This document shows, one piece after another, positions 52,618 through 61,517 of a stretch of 64,000 nucleotides of DNA. The first letter of the stretch is position 1, and the number at the start of each line of letters is the position of its first letter. The stretch comes from Planctomycetota bacterium (GTDB lineage Bacteria; Planctomycetota; Phycisphaerae; UBA1845). The position numbers and the translations under genes were made by a program. Under the pieces are notes generated by a model, which made no database searches, was not told where the DNA came from, and saw only the letters and a list, made by a program, of their open reading frames with translations. The stretch is taken from NCBI GenBank assembly GCA_024280855.1, contig JAJRPG010000024.1:1-64000 (forward strand), in the 5' to 3' direction.

Positions 52618-55600
52618 TTATGGACAAGGCACAGGACACCCTGTTGCACTGTATGGGTCCAATTGGAAGGCCTTAACCACGAACAGAATATCGGCGGCAT
52701 TGATGATGCCGTTTGGTTCGCAAGGCGTGATATCAAAAGCTTCGAATGGAATGCCCAATGAGAAGTCCAACTGAAAAGCCAGCACAATGGCCAAAATGTC
52801 AGCAGAACTGACTAACCCATCCGAATTAACGTCACCCCACCCTACCATGTCAACAACGCCCGCAGGTGAAGCAAATAATCCACATATCGCTTCAATAGCG
52901 TATGAACTGTCAGGCCCAGGAACAATATCTATGCCTCGTACAATTACCGAGCCCCAAGTAGCTGGTAACTGTGTCACCGGCATGTCAACGAGTGCGCCGT
53001 TGGCATCGATGAATTTATCGAGGCAAGTCCAGTCCGTGGAAGTCAAACGCAAAGCTACGGGTGCAACAGAGCCTGCCGGTAATGGCGTCACGCGGAATGC
53101 TCTTGGGCCGACCGCTTCAACCAACGGTGCCTGAGGGATAGCCGTTCCGGCGCATACGCCTTGATCGCATGTATCACTTTCCGTGCAAACATCTGTGTCG
53201 TCGCACGACGATCCAGTGGCTATAAAGTTACTGTCACATGCACCTACGCCGTCACAAATGTCCGCGTTGTCGCATTGATCTGTACTTGGATCACCACAGG
53301 AAACGCCCATAGCTTCAAAGTTAGACAAGCAAACTCCGACGTTATCACAAGTATCGGGATTATCACACTGCGTATTTGCTGGATCGCCACAAGGGAAGCC
53401 AGGCCCTTCAAAATTGTCCAGACATGCACCAGTGCCATCACAGGTATCCGGGTTGTTGCAATCAGTATTTGCAACGTCGCCGCATGAAAATCCAATTACC
53501 TCGAAATTACTTTGACACGAACCTGTGCCGCTACAGGTGTCAGGATTGTCGCAGCCCGAATCTGCGGGATCACCACATGCCGTGCCGCCAGCAGTAAAGT
53601 TTGATAAGCACATGGAATTACCGTCACAAGTATCAGGATTATCGCATTGCGTGCTGGTGGGATCGCCACAAGGGAACCCGGCGACCCTTGACGGATGATC
53701 ACAAATGCCAGTCGCACACATATCTAACGTGCAAGCATTTCCATCGTCAGTACACGAGACACCGTCATTTTGGTTGTTTGGGTCACATAGCCCCGTACCA
53801 GTACACACGTCGGCGTTGTCACAATCCGAAGTGCTGGGATCACCGCAGGCAAGCCCTGCTGCTTCAAAATTGTCTAAACATGCCCCACCGCCATCACATG
53901 TATCAGGATTATTACATTGCGTATTAGCTGGGTCGCCGCAAGGGAAACCGTTAATTTCAAGGTTTGCCAAGCAACTGCCCCCGCCATCACAGGTGTCTGG
54001 ATTATCACATCCGGTATCCAACGGATCGCCACAGGACAAGCCCACTGGTTGGAAGTTGGACAGACACATGCCCGCACCATCACAACTATCGGGATTATTA
54101 CAGTCCGTGCTTGTAGGATCGCCACAAGCCGTACCCGAAAATTCAAAGTTAGACACGCACACGCTATTGCCATCACAGGTGTCAGGGTTGTCGCATTGCG
54201 TACTAGCTCCGTTACCACAAAGCGCGCCAGCCGCAGCTGAAGGATGTACGCAAACACCTATCGCACATTGGTCGAGCGTACATTCATTGCCATCGTCAGT
54301 ACACATCAATCCGTCAGGCTGATTGTTCACGTTGCACAGACCTGATCCATCACAAATATCGGCATTATCGCAATCCGATGTAGACGGATCACCGCAGGTA
54401 ACACCTGCCGGTACAAAATTTGTTCGACACAAACCAGCGCCGTCGCAAGTGTCCGCATTATCACATTCGGTCATCAGCGTGTTGCCACAAGACGTCCCTA
54501 CGGATTTGTTGGGGTGTGTACACGCGCCAGTGAAGCAAACGTCATCCGTACAGTCATTAGCATCGTCGGTGCAAAGTTCGCCGTCTGATTTATGATTGAC
54601 TTCGCACACGCCAAAGCCATTACATGTATCAGGTGCATCGCAATCAGTATCAGCGATATCACCACACAGTACGCCGGCGGATTGAGATGACCAATCGGTA
54701 CTCGTCAATAAAGGAATGCATATTTCGCAATCGTTAGTCGGGTTAGACTCGCCTGGCGAATAGCAAATGCCTCCGATGACACATCCATCTACGGTGGAAA
54801 TGTTTAACACGGTGTCGCCTACGTTATCCATGAAACCGGCGATTCGAATTAAATACGTTTGGCTATCGACCGCGTTAAACGCCAACGAGGAAAGCAAGCC
54901 ATTGCCATTGTCGTCATCACAAGCAATCTCTGTGCCTCCGCACGCATCGTAAACGGTCAATACAGTGTCATTAAATGGCAACAGCAAGCTACCATTCGTA
55001 TTCATCACGACCGGGCCTGTGCAAGTCGCCACATAGAAAAACCATATGTCATTGTTAGAATCGAATTGGCATGTCGCTTCGTCGTCATCTGGGCCACGGT
55101 TTTCGTTATTGCTATTGTTGACGCCATCAAAGACCTCTACGGCGTTGACGCAATCATCGTTGCATGTTGGATCAATGGTTCCTACGCACATACCTGCCGC
55201 GTCGCACATGTCTACACCAATGCCTGCCCCGCCAGTTCCCGTGCATGGATCGCCATCGTCACAAAGAGTTCCCACGGCTACGACATCCCAATCATTCGGC
55301 AAAGTAGCCGCAGAACAAATTTGACAACTATTCGCGGGATTGATCTGTCCATCCGTGTAACACACGCCGGCAATTAAACAAGAACCCGCTTGAAGGATAT
55401 TATCGCATTGAGTTAGCGCTTCGTTGCAACTATCCGTCGTACATGTCAGGTTATCATTGCAATCTGTTGATGTTGCGCCGCCGCAAGCCCCACCAACGCA
55501 AGTCGCGCCAGCATTACAGAACGATCCATCATCGCAGTTGGTGCCGTCCAACATGTCATTAGCCAGGCAAGAGCCAAAACCGTTGCAGGTGTCCGCACTG

Positions 55601-57831
55601 GTACATGCAGTACTTGATGGGTCTCCACATGCCGCCCCTGATGCGACTAGGTTAGGTAGGCATCCGCCCGTACCATCGCAAGCGTCCGCACTATCACACT
55701 CATTCGATGTTGGATCGCCACAGGCCGTACCTGCAATTAACACCGGATGCGTACAAATGCCCGTAGCACAGACATCGCCTCGACACTCATTTCCATCATC
55801 GGTACATGCCGTACCATCTGCGATACGATTACCTGCACAAACGCCCCCCCCATCACAGGTATCCGGATTATCACATTCCGACATACCAGGATTTCCACAG
55901 GCCGTACCTGCGAAAACAAAATTTCCATTACAGACGCCCGTACCATCACAGGTGTCCGGATCGTCGCATTGATTACCTACTTGATTGCCACAGGGCAGTC
56001 CCGAAGGTGAAACATTTGGCAGACATGCCCCCGATCCATCGCAGGTATCTGCATCGTCACAATCCGTATCAGACGGGTCTCCGCACGAAGTACCAGAAGC
56101 CGTTAAGTTATTCAAACACGAACCGGCGCCATCGCAGGAGTCCGCGCCATTACAATCAGTGGTTATCGCGCTGCCACATGCTGCGCCAGAAGGCTGAAGA
56201 TTTGTCGCACAAACTCCCGTGCCATCACAGGTATCTGCGTTATTGCATTCTGTTGTTGTTGGATCACCACACGTCGTGCCCGCCGCAGCTAGAGGGTGAG
56301 CGCACTGCCCTGACTGGCAAACGTCAGTTCGACATTCGTTGCCATCATCCGTACATGCTGTTCCGTCAGCTACGTTATTGCCACCACAGACGCCGGCTCC
56401 ATCACACGCATCAGCATTGTCACATTCTGAAACACTAGGGTCACCGCAGGTTGTTCCAGCCGGCAATGCATTGGATTGGCATAAACCACTGCCATTGCAC
56501 GAATCCGGGTCGTCACATTGGTTACCAACCGGATTCCCACAAGGCAATCCAGTTGGTTCATTATTCACTAAACATGCACCAATTCCGTCACAAGTGTCAG
56601 GATTGTCGCACTCTAAATCCGTTGGATCGCCGCAGGATGTGCCAGCAACAGGGATGTTCGCAAGGCAAACACCATTACCATCGCAGGTGTCGGCCGCGTT
56701 GCACTCAGTATTAGAGGGATTTCCACATGACGTTCCAGCCGTTTGTGGATTGGCTCGACACGTGCCCAAGCCATCACAAGTATCCGCATTATCGCATTCG
56801 GAAGTTGTGGGATCACCACAAGCCGCACCAGATGCTAGTGATCGATCGACACACGTACCAGCGCCATCACATGTGTCCTGAGCATCACATTCTCCGGCCG
56901 CAGCGTTACCGCACATCGCACCATCCGCCTGAGGCTGTTGCGTAACCATACCAGTTCCAGCATCGCACACACCAGTTGTACATTCATTGCCGTCATCGAT
57001 GGTCGTCGTGGCGCCAGTTGTCGGGTTGCAGCATTCGCTCGCCGGGTTAAATGTCGGCGTATTAACGCAAGTATTGTTAACGTCACAAACATCTGTCGTA
57101 CAAGTACTACCATCGTCACAATCCGCGTTATTCTGGCAGGCTATTGAAATCCTCGCTGGAGTTAAAGTAAGCGGCGTGAGTACCGTACCAGCGAAATCCA
57201 GCATGAAGCTGATCTGCGGATTATTTTTGAACGCAATCGTATAGGTTCCTGCAGCTGTAGCTGGAACATCGACTAATAGCGTGCCACCATAGCGAGCCGT
57301 GCCGTCGTCTGGCACTCCCGTTGTCGCGCCTGGTCCAGTCGTGCAAAAATATTCGTAATCAGGCAGGATCGTCGCGACCCCACAAAGCGGATCAAAACCC
57401 GCAACAACTAGCCCGGAATTATCAATGCAAAACTCACCAGCAGGGCAAGACGAAATATCGCATCGAGGGCCATTGGGATCGACCAACTGGCCAACAGTGC
57501 AACGCTTGAGGATAACAAACGCGCCAGCCGTGGCATCCGGGGTGGTAAAGGCAGTCAGAGGCGCCCCCGTGCCGCTAGAAAAGGATGCAGAGTCAAAGGC
57601 TACCTGGTAAGTTCCAAGCAGAGGCAGACCATCTAAATTCACATCCCACCCCGAAATCATGATCGCTAACTCGACGCGTTGCCCGCCGCCTTGCAAAATG
57701 ATTTCATCACCCGCAATCGTATGCGCACCATCCGCACCGATCGGGACAAAAGCGATTTCCTGAGCGCGACCAGTCGCAGCTAAGGTAAACATGACACCAG
57801 CGACCGCCAACCAATTTCCATACCTCGACAT
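52618..57831 (-). CDS. Giant secreted Cys-rich repeat protein (1737 aa) with dockerin-like end
   Basis: It has a signal peptide (WLAVAGVMFTLAATGRAQ) and a beta-sandwich-like N-terminal domain to about residue 225. Two blocks of Cys-rich repeats follow (about 229-755 and 1054-1535). The unit is about 24-28 residues, of the form CGDPxxTxCDNxDTCDGxGxC, with about 26 copies. After every five units or so comes a CTDDGNEC...HP spacer. Between the blocks (about 889-1040) is a PPC-like domain with NDIWFFYVATC. The C-terminus (about 1567-1737) is a beta domain plus two EF-hand-like segments, GDVNSDGLVSSADILAIVLA and NAADILFVVKAFQLD, then a CPVPCP tail, as in the metalloprotease at 30193. AGGAG precedes the ATG. 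It is probably a long, disulfide- or calcium-stiffened surface fibre. Function unknown. Confidence 0.85.
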   Translation of the reverse strand: MSRYGNWLAVAGVMFTLAATGRAQEIAFVPIGADGAHTIAGDEIILQGGGQRVELAIMISGWDVNLDGLPLLGTYQVAFDSASFSSGTGAPLTAFTTPDATAGAFVILKRCTVGQLVDPNGPRCDISSCPAGEFCIDNSGLVVAGFDPLCGVATILPDYEYFCTTGPGATTGVPDDGTARYGGTLLVDVPATAAGTYTIAFKNNPQISFMLDFAGTVLTPLTLTPARISIACQNNADCDDGSTCTTDVCDVNNTCVNTPTFNPASECCNPTTGATTTIDDGNECTTGVCDAGTGMVTQQPQADGAMCGNAAAGECDAQDTCDGAGTCVDRSLASGAACGDPTTSECDNADTCDGLGTCRANPQTAGTSCGNPSNTECNAADTCDGNGVCLANIPVAGTSCGDPTDLECDNPDTCDGIGACLVNNEPTGLPCGNPVGNQCDDPDSCNGSGLCQSNALPAGTTCGDPSVSECDNADACDGAGVCGGNNVADGTACTDDGNECRTDVCQSGQCAHPLAAAGTTCGDPTTTECNNADTCDGTGVCATNLQPSGAACGSAITTDCNGADSCDGAGSCLNNLTASGTSCGDPSDTDCDDADTCDGSGACLPNVSPSGLPCGNQVGNQCDDPDTCDGTGVCNGNFVFAGTACGNPGMSECDNPDTCDGGGVCAGNRIADGTACTDDGNECRGDVCATGICTHPVLIAGTACGDPTSNECDSADACDGTGGCLPNLVASGAACGDPSSTACTSADTCNGFGSCLANDMLDGTNCDDGSFCNAGATCVGGACGGATSTDCNDNLTCTTDSCNEALTQCDNILQAGSCLIAGVCYTDGQINPANSCQICSAATLPNDWDVVAVGTLCDDGDPCTGTGGAGIGVDMCDAAGMCVGTIDPTCNDDCVNAVEVFDGVNNSNNENRGPDDDEATCQFDSNNDIWFFYVATCTGPVVMNTNGSLLLPFNDTVLTVYDACGGTEIACDDDNGNGLLSSLAFNAVDSQTYLIRIAGFMDNVGDTVLNISTVDGCVIGGICYSPGESNPTNDCEICIPLLTSTDWSSQSAGVLCGDIADTDCDAPDTCNGFGVCEVNHKSDGELCTDDANDCTDDVCFTGACTHPNKSVGTSCGNTLMTECDNADTCDGAGLCRTNFVPAGVTCGDPSTSDCDNADICDGSGLCNVNNQPDGLMCTDDGNECTLDQCAIGVCVHPSAAAGALCGNGASTQCDNPDTCDGNSVCVSNFEFSGTACGDPTSTDCNNPDSCDGAGMCLSNFQPVGLSCGDPLDTGCDNPDTCDGGGSCLANLEINGFPCGDPANTQCNNPDTCDGGGACLDNFEAAGLACGDPSTSDCDNADVCTGTGLCDPNNQNDGVSCTDDGNACTLDMCATGICDHPSRVAGFPCGDPTSTQCDNPDTCDGNSMCLSNFTAGGTACGDPADSGCDNPDTCSGTGSCQSNFEVIGFSCGDVANTDCNNPDTCDGTGACLDNFEGPGFPCGDPANTQCDNPDTCDNVGVCLSNFEAMGVSCGDPSTDQCDNADICDGVGACDSNFIATGSSCDDTDVCTESDTCDQGVCAGTAIPQAPLVEAVGPRAFRVTPLPAGSVAPVALRLTSTDWTCLDKFIDANGALVDMPVTQLPATWGSVIVRGIDIVPGPDSSYAIEAICGLFASPAGVVDMVGWGDVNSDGLVSSADILAIVLAFQLDFSLGIPFEAFDITPCEPNGIINAADILFVVKAFQLDPYSATGCPVPCP
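53216..57145 (-). repeat. Coding tandem repeats, about 75-85 bases per unit, with a five-unit super-repeat
   Basis: The DNA of the two Cys-rich blocks repeats with a period of about 75-85 bases, and each unit contains a TGTGATGG-like core (complement strand). Units have drifted, so third positions vary while Cys, Asp and Gly codons are kept, which indicates selection on the protein. Units just before a spacer often carry LPCGNxVGNQCDDPD or FPCGDPANTQC, so blocks of five appear to have been copied as a whole. This is not a CRISPR array. Confidence 0.75.
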
Positions 57832-58310
57832 GGCTTCTTCTCCTAAAATCCCCTGTCAGACCTTATGGCTAAGGGCATCCCAAACGACGTTGGCCCAATA
57901 CCCCACCCAGCGATTATCGCAGCGTTCTCACAGTTCTGTTCAACGACACGACCAGTCACAACCTATATGAGTTACCAGCATATCAGGAATCTATAGCCGA
58001 TTCAACGATCTTTCTGATTTATGTGGCGACGGTATTCTGGGTGGTTCTGTAGTCGTAAAGCGTGGCGTTATATCGTCCAAGTTCATGGCGACCCGTCTTG
58101 TGCGTAGTAACCTTCTTTGGCATATCCTCATCACAATAACTCGCCCTCCGGAATAGTCCTGAACGCCCCAAATATGATAATCTCACATCGCATAGACAAA
58201 AAAATGGTGTCCGACTGAAAATTTTTCTGGTTGAATCATATCCATTCCGTTATAATTGAACGTGCGAGGACATGGTCTAGCCGAACACCTTTGGGAGGCA
58301 TGTATACCAA
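57832..58310 (+). other. Divergent intergenic region
   Basis: 479 bases between the giant repeat gene (minus) and the unknown gene at 58311 (plus). No ORF, repeat or RNA gene is supported. A good -10 box for the plus gene lies at 58251. Confidence 0.4.
58228..58256 (+). promoter_or_regulatory. Candidate promoter, perfect -10 box
   Basis: TATAAT at 58251-58256 stands 55 bases before ATG 58311. TTGAAT at 58231-58236 is 14 bases away, too close for an ordinary -35. At 17 bases the hexamer is TGGTTG, a weak match. Confidence 0.35.
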
Positions 58311-59066
58311 ATGGGAAATTATCTGGGCGCTGTTTGCGATGAATTTTATGTTAGTAGTCGACTTTTCCTCAAGCTCGATATGCCGCTTCAACGGGAAACG
58401 GTGTTGCATTTTTTCGACCGCATCCGTAAAGACTACCCCCATCTTACCAAAATGAATCGCCGTGAAGACGGGGCACTCATCTTGGAGGATGACGGGGCTG
58501 ATGACAGACCTCGACGGTGGTTGCGACTTGATCGCAATAGTATGCGACTGGGCCAATTTGCGCCTACCGATCTTGATGACGTTCAACAGTATGGACAACT
58601 CGCGTACACACAGGCCCCCTATCATTTAACTTTCAGCGATCTGGACTACGATCATTTGGAGATCGTCTTCGGATTTGAATTGAACTATCGCGGGAATCAC
58701 GATCAGCTAGTGGTCGAGGCCTTACAGCTCGACCAGACAGCCCTTGGTTCTCTGTTGGCCATCGAAAATGCGAAAATAATTGATGCCCAACCTTTTTTCG
58801 GCATCTCGCTAAATGAGGGGTGCGACCTTCAGGCTTATGTCGAAATTAAATCGCGAACCACAACCTTCGAGGTCCGACAAGATGCCTACGAAGATCAGCC
58901 TATTACTGTTATGCTGACACTTCGGAAATACTGGGGCGTCAATCCGCCGAAATCCTTGGCCGAGGCGTATACTTCTCTGTTTCAATCAGCCCACGAAATC
59001 GCCAGCGATAAAATCGTCCCCCATTTCGTGAATCCCTTAGCTATGGCGATTGCTACGAAATCGTGA
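58311..59066 (+). CDS. Conserved-looking protein of unknown function (251 aa)
   Basis: A 251-residue soluble protein with no signal peptide or membrane segment. It has balanced charge and mixed alpha/beta character: LKLDMPLQRETVLHFFDRIR near the start, EDGALILEDDGADDRPRRWL, and HLTFSDLDYDHLEIVFGFEL and VEIKSRTTTFEVR in the middle. The regular strand pattern and its normal codon use support a real gene. ATG 58311 has GGGAGG about 12 bases before, a long spacing. It precedes gatB by 121 bases on the same strand. I do not recognise a family. Confidence 0.72.
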   Translation: MGNYLGAVCDEFYVSSRLFLKLDMPLQRETVLHFFDRIRKDYPHLTKMNRREDGALILEDDGADDRPRRWLRLDRNSMRLGQFAPTDLDDVQQYGQLAYTQAPYHLTFSDLDYDHLEIVFGFELNYRGNHDQLVVEALQLDQTALGSLLAIENAKIIDAQPFFGISLNEGCDLQAYVEIKSRTTTFEVRQDAYEDQPITVMLTLRKYWGVNPPKSLAEAYTSLFQSAHEIASDKIVPHFVNPLAMAIATKS

Positions 59067-59187
59067 TGATTGTAACCATCAGAATTTCCCTGGCCGTTTG
59101 ACATACCCTTCGCTTAGGCGTTCGCATATACTCCGAGCCGAAAATAGCTTCAGGACGAGACGAAATTTACAGCCAATAGGATGTGTT

Positions 59188-60672
59188 GTGCCAGCGAAAC
59201 AAATTTTGAAAACGCGAATCATCGTCGGCATGGAAATCCATGTGCAACTGCGCACGCAAACCAAAATGTTTTGTGGGTGCAAGCTCTCGTTTGACGCCGC
59301 TCCGAATTCGTATGTCTGTCCGGTCTGTCTGGGACATCCTGGCTCACTCCCCGTTATCAATAAGCTGGCCCTTCGATTCGCCATGCTGGCTGGGCTGGCG
59401 ATGAATTGTAAAATCGCCTCATACACTAAGTGGGACCGAAAAAACTATTTTTATCCCGACCTGCCAAAAAATTATCAGGTTAGCCAATATGACCTTCCGA
59501 TTTGTGGTGAGGGATATTTTGATCTGCCATCAGACACGCCGCCCCAAAGGATTCGCATTCGTCGCGCTCATCTGGAAGAAGATGCGGGTAAAAATATCCA
59601 CGACTCTGGAAATCACACGCAAGTTGATCTCAACCGGGCCGGGACGCCGCTGTTGGAAATCGTCACGGAGCCTGATATTCATTCTGCGCAGGACGCTTAT
59701 GCCTTCTGCACGGAGTTGCATCGACTGGTGACATACATCGGCATTAGTGACGCCAATATGCAGATGGGGCAGATGCGTTTCGAGCCTAATGTCAACGTTG
59801 AAATCACCCACAGCGAAGGCGTGTCTAAAACACCTATCGCTGAAATTAAAAACCTCAATAGTTTTCGCGCCGTAAAAAACGCGATTGAATACGAAGCCCA
59901 ACGCCAGATAGCTGCGTGGGAGGAAGACTCCGAATACGTAATCGGTAAAGCGAACAATGAAAATCGCGGGTGGAATGATGATCGCGGCATGACGGAATTT
60001 CAGCGGACTAAGGAAGCAGCTCAGGACTATCGCTATCTGCCCGATCCGGATTTAGTGCCTGTCACCATTTCCGAAACGATGATAAATGAGATTCGTGCGG
60101 AGCTTCCCGAATTGCCACTCCCCCGACGGCTACGATTCATTAACAAGCTAACACTTTCCCCAAAGGACGCGGGGACGATTCTCGATCAGCGCACCACGGC
60201 TGATTTTTTTGAGGAGGCGATCAAGGCTGGTGGGCCGACGGATGTACTATGCAAACAAATCATAAATATCTGGCTCGGATTGGCTGGCGATCGACAATCT
60301 GACATCTCTAATCTCAGCGTGAGCGCAGCCAAGGTTGCAGAACTGGCTAGCATCACCGATCGAGGCGACATCAACAAGTCAGCGGCTAAGCAAATCGCGG
60401 AGGCGATGCTAACGGACGAAAAATCTCCCAGCGAATTGGCTAAGCAATTAGGCCTTATTCAAGTCAAAGACACAGCAGCTACACAAGCGTGGGTCCAAGA
60501 GGCCATTGATAATAATGCCCAAGCAGTGCAAGACACGATTGGCAACCCTAAGAAAGCCAAGGCTGCAATGGGGTTTTTACGTGGGCAGGTGATGAGAATC
60601 TCGGCGGGACAGGCTGACCCCAAGCTGGTGGGTGAGTTGATCGAAAAGCTGTTGATGCCTAAGTCAGAATAA
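59188..60672 (+). CDS. gatB: Asp-tRNA(Asn)/Glu-tRNA(Gln) amidotransferase subunit B
   Basis: A 494-residue GatB. RIIVGMEIHVQLRTQTKMF starts the catalytic cradle. Cys 29, 31, 44 and 47 (FCGCKLS; VCPVCLGHPG) form the zinc site. KNYFYPDLPKNYQVSQYDLP, RAHLEEDAGK and DLNRAGTPLLEIV follow. The C-terminal YqeY-like tail domain (about 400-494) binds the tRNA elbow. The frame is open 46 codons upstream to 59050, but GTG 59188 with AGGA six bases before matches the family start. It transfers ammonia to Glu- or Asp-tRNA; gatA and gatC are not in the window. Confidence 0.95.
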   Translation: MPAKQILKTRIIVGMEIHVQLRTQTKMFCGCKLSFDAAPNSYVCPVCLGHPGSLPVINKLALRFAMLAGLAMNCKIASYTKWDRKNYFYPDLPKNYQVSQYDLPICGEGYFDLPSDTPPQRIRIRRAHLEEDAGKNIHDSGNHTQVDLNRAGTPLLEIVTEPDIHSAQDAYAFCTELHRLVTYIGISDANMQMGQMRFEPNVNVEITHSEGVSKTPIAEIKNLNSFRAVKNAIEYEAQRQIAAWEEDSEYVIGKANNENRGWNDDRGMTEFQRTKEAAQDYRYLPDPDLVPVTISETMINEIRAELPELPLPRRLRFINKLTLSPKDAGTILDQRTTADFFEEAIKAGGPTDVLCKQIINIWLGLAGDRQSDISNLSVSAAKVAELASITDRGDINKSAAKQIAEAMLTDEKSPSELAKQLGLIQVKDTAATQAWVQEAIDNNAQAVQDTIGNPKKAKAAMGFLRGQVMRISAGQADPKLVGELIEKLLMPKSE

Positions 60673-60720
60673 TTCCTCTGCGGCAATTGCCTCTGTATAG
60701 TAACTGAATCTGGAAGACAT

Positions 60721-60752
60721 GGGTAAGCTAGGAGCTTACCCGTGCCACCCTG
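60721..60752 (+). repeat. Intergenic palindromic repeat, family R3, copy B
   Basis: GGGTAAGCT (60721-60729), loop AGG, AGCTTACCC (60733-60741) form a perfect 9-bp stem, followed by GTGCCACCCTG. The whole unit resembles 34084-34113. It could end gatB transcription but lacks a T-run. Confidence 0.55.
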
Positions 60753-60778
60753 AGGCGCTTACCAATGCCACCAGCCCG

Positions 60779-60822
60779 GTAGGGCATGTCGTTCTTTCGC
60801 CTACTGGCGGAAGGTTGACATG
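60779..60822 (-). repeat. Structured palindromic repeat, family R2, copy B
   Basis: The inverse-orientation copy of 39960-40003 with 41 of 44 bases identical. The outer stem reads CATGTC/GACATG here against CAGGTC/GACCTG there, a two-sided change that keeps the pair. The inner stem has one unpaired change (GGCGAAAG). Confidence 0.7.
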
Positions 60823-60975
60823 CCTGAACTATCGACACGCGAGCTGGCACCTCTACCGAATAATCATGCGGAGGGCAGGCTGATAATCGCGGCACACTTA
60901 TATAAATTATCGATTCATAGTAAAGGCAGGTCCACGACATTGCCCTACAAGATACAATGCCATCCATATGACACT

Positions 60976-61392
60976 TTAGACCTGGTCGGTTTTGTTACCC
61001 TTGAAATCTAATGACGCGGAGTTTATGCAATATCGTAGGCCTGTTGGGTCTGGGCCGTCTTCAAAAACATGGCCCAAGTGCGCGTCGCATTTGCTGCATC
61101 GTACTTCGATCCGATTTCGACCGCCCGTCCCGTCAGCGTGTTCGTCGATGTTGCCTTCGGTCGCAGGTTTGAAAAAGCTTGGCCAACCGCAACCCGGATC
61201 GTATTTAGTGTCAGACAAGAACAACACTTCGCCGCAGCAGACGCAGGTGTAGGTTCCCTTGAGATCGTGCTTATCATACTTGCCAGTGCCCGGAGCTTCG
61301 GTTCCACTTTCTCGTGTGACGCGATATTGCTCAGTTGTTAGTTGCTCTCGCCATTGGGCTTCGTCTTTTTTAACTTTGTCGTTTTCTGTCAT
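60976..61392 (-). CDS. msrB: Cytoplasmic peptide-methionine (R)-S-oxide reductase
   Basis: A 138-residue MsrB without a signal peptide. The zinc pairs are CVCC and CSKC, the core CGWPSFFKP, then HLGHVFEDGP and the catalytic Cys in RYCINSAS. ATG 61392 has AGGAG eight bases upstream; the frame is open to 61428 but without a ribosome site. It differs from the lipoprotein MsrB at 40184 in its N-terminus and loops, so this is the cytosolic paralogue. It converges on gatB. Confidence 0.94.
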   Translation of the reverse strand: MTENDKVKKDEAQWREQLTTEQYRVTRESGTEAPGTGKYDKHDLKGTYTCVCCGEVLFLSDTKYDPGCGWPSFFKPATEGNIDEHADGTGGRNRIEVRCSKCDAHLGHVFEDGPDPTGLRYCINSASLDFKGNKTDQV

Positions 61393-61517
61393 GAAACGTT
61401 CTCCTAAAGCTTGGCCAGCGGAAATCATCCTGCGTGACCATTTAACAAATTGACGACGCTTGCGATACGGTCAACAATTCTTTCATTGATTATGACAAAA
61501 CTCAAAGGAGAATCATC

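Larger units (their letters stand above)
60673..60975 (+). other. Repeat-bearing intergenic region between convergent genes
   Basis: 303 bases between gatB and the converging msrB gene, holding an R3 palindrome (60721-60752), a degenerate tandem echo of its right half (60755-60772) and an R2 element (60779-60822). No gene is supported here. Confidence 0.5.

Noticed and set aside
53705-56881. Long plus-strand open frames (up to about 200 codons) opposite the giant gene
   Set aside because: They are shadows of the coding repeats, low-complexity in Pro/Ser/His, with no ribosome sites.
53216-57145. Regular repeats of about 80 bases that could be taken for a CRISPR array
   Set aside because: The units drift at third codon positions, lie in one open frame of 1737 codons and encode Cys-rich repeats. 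No cas genes are present.
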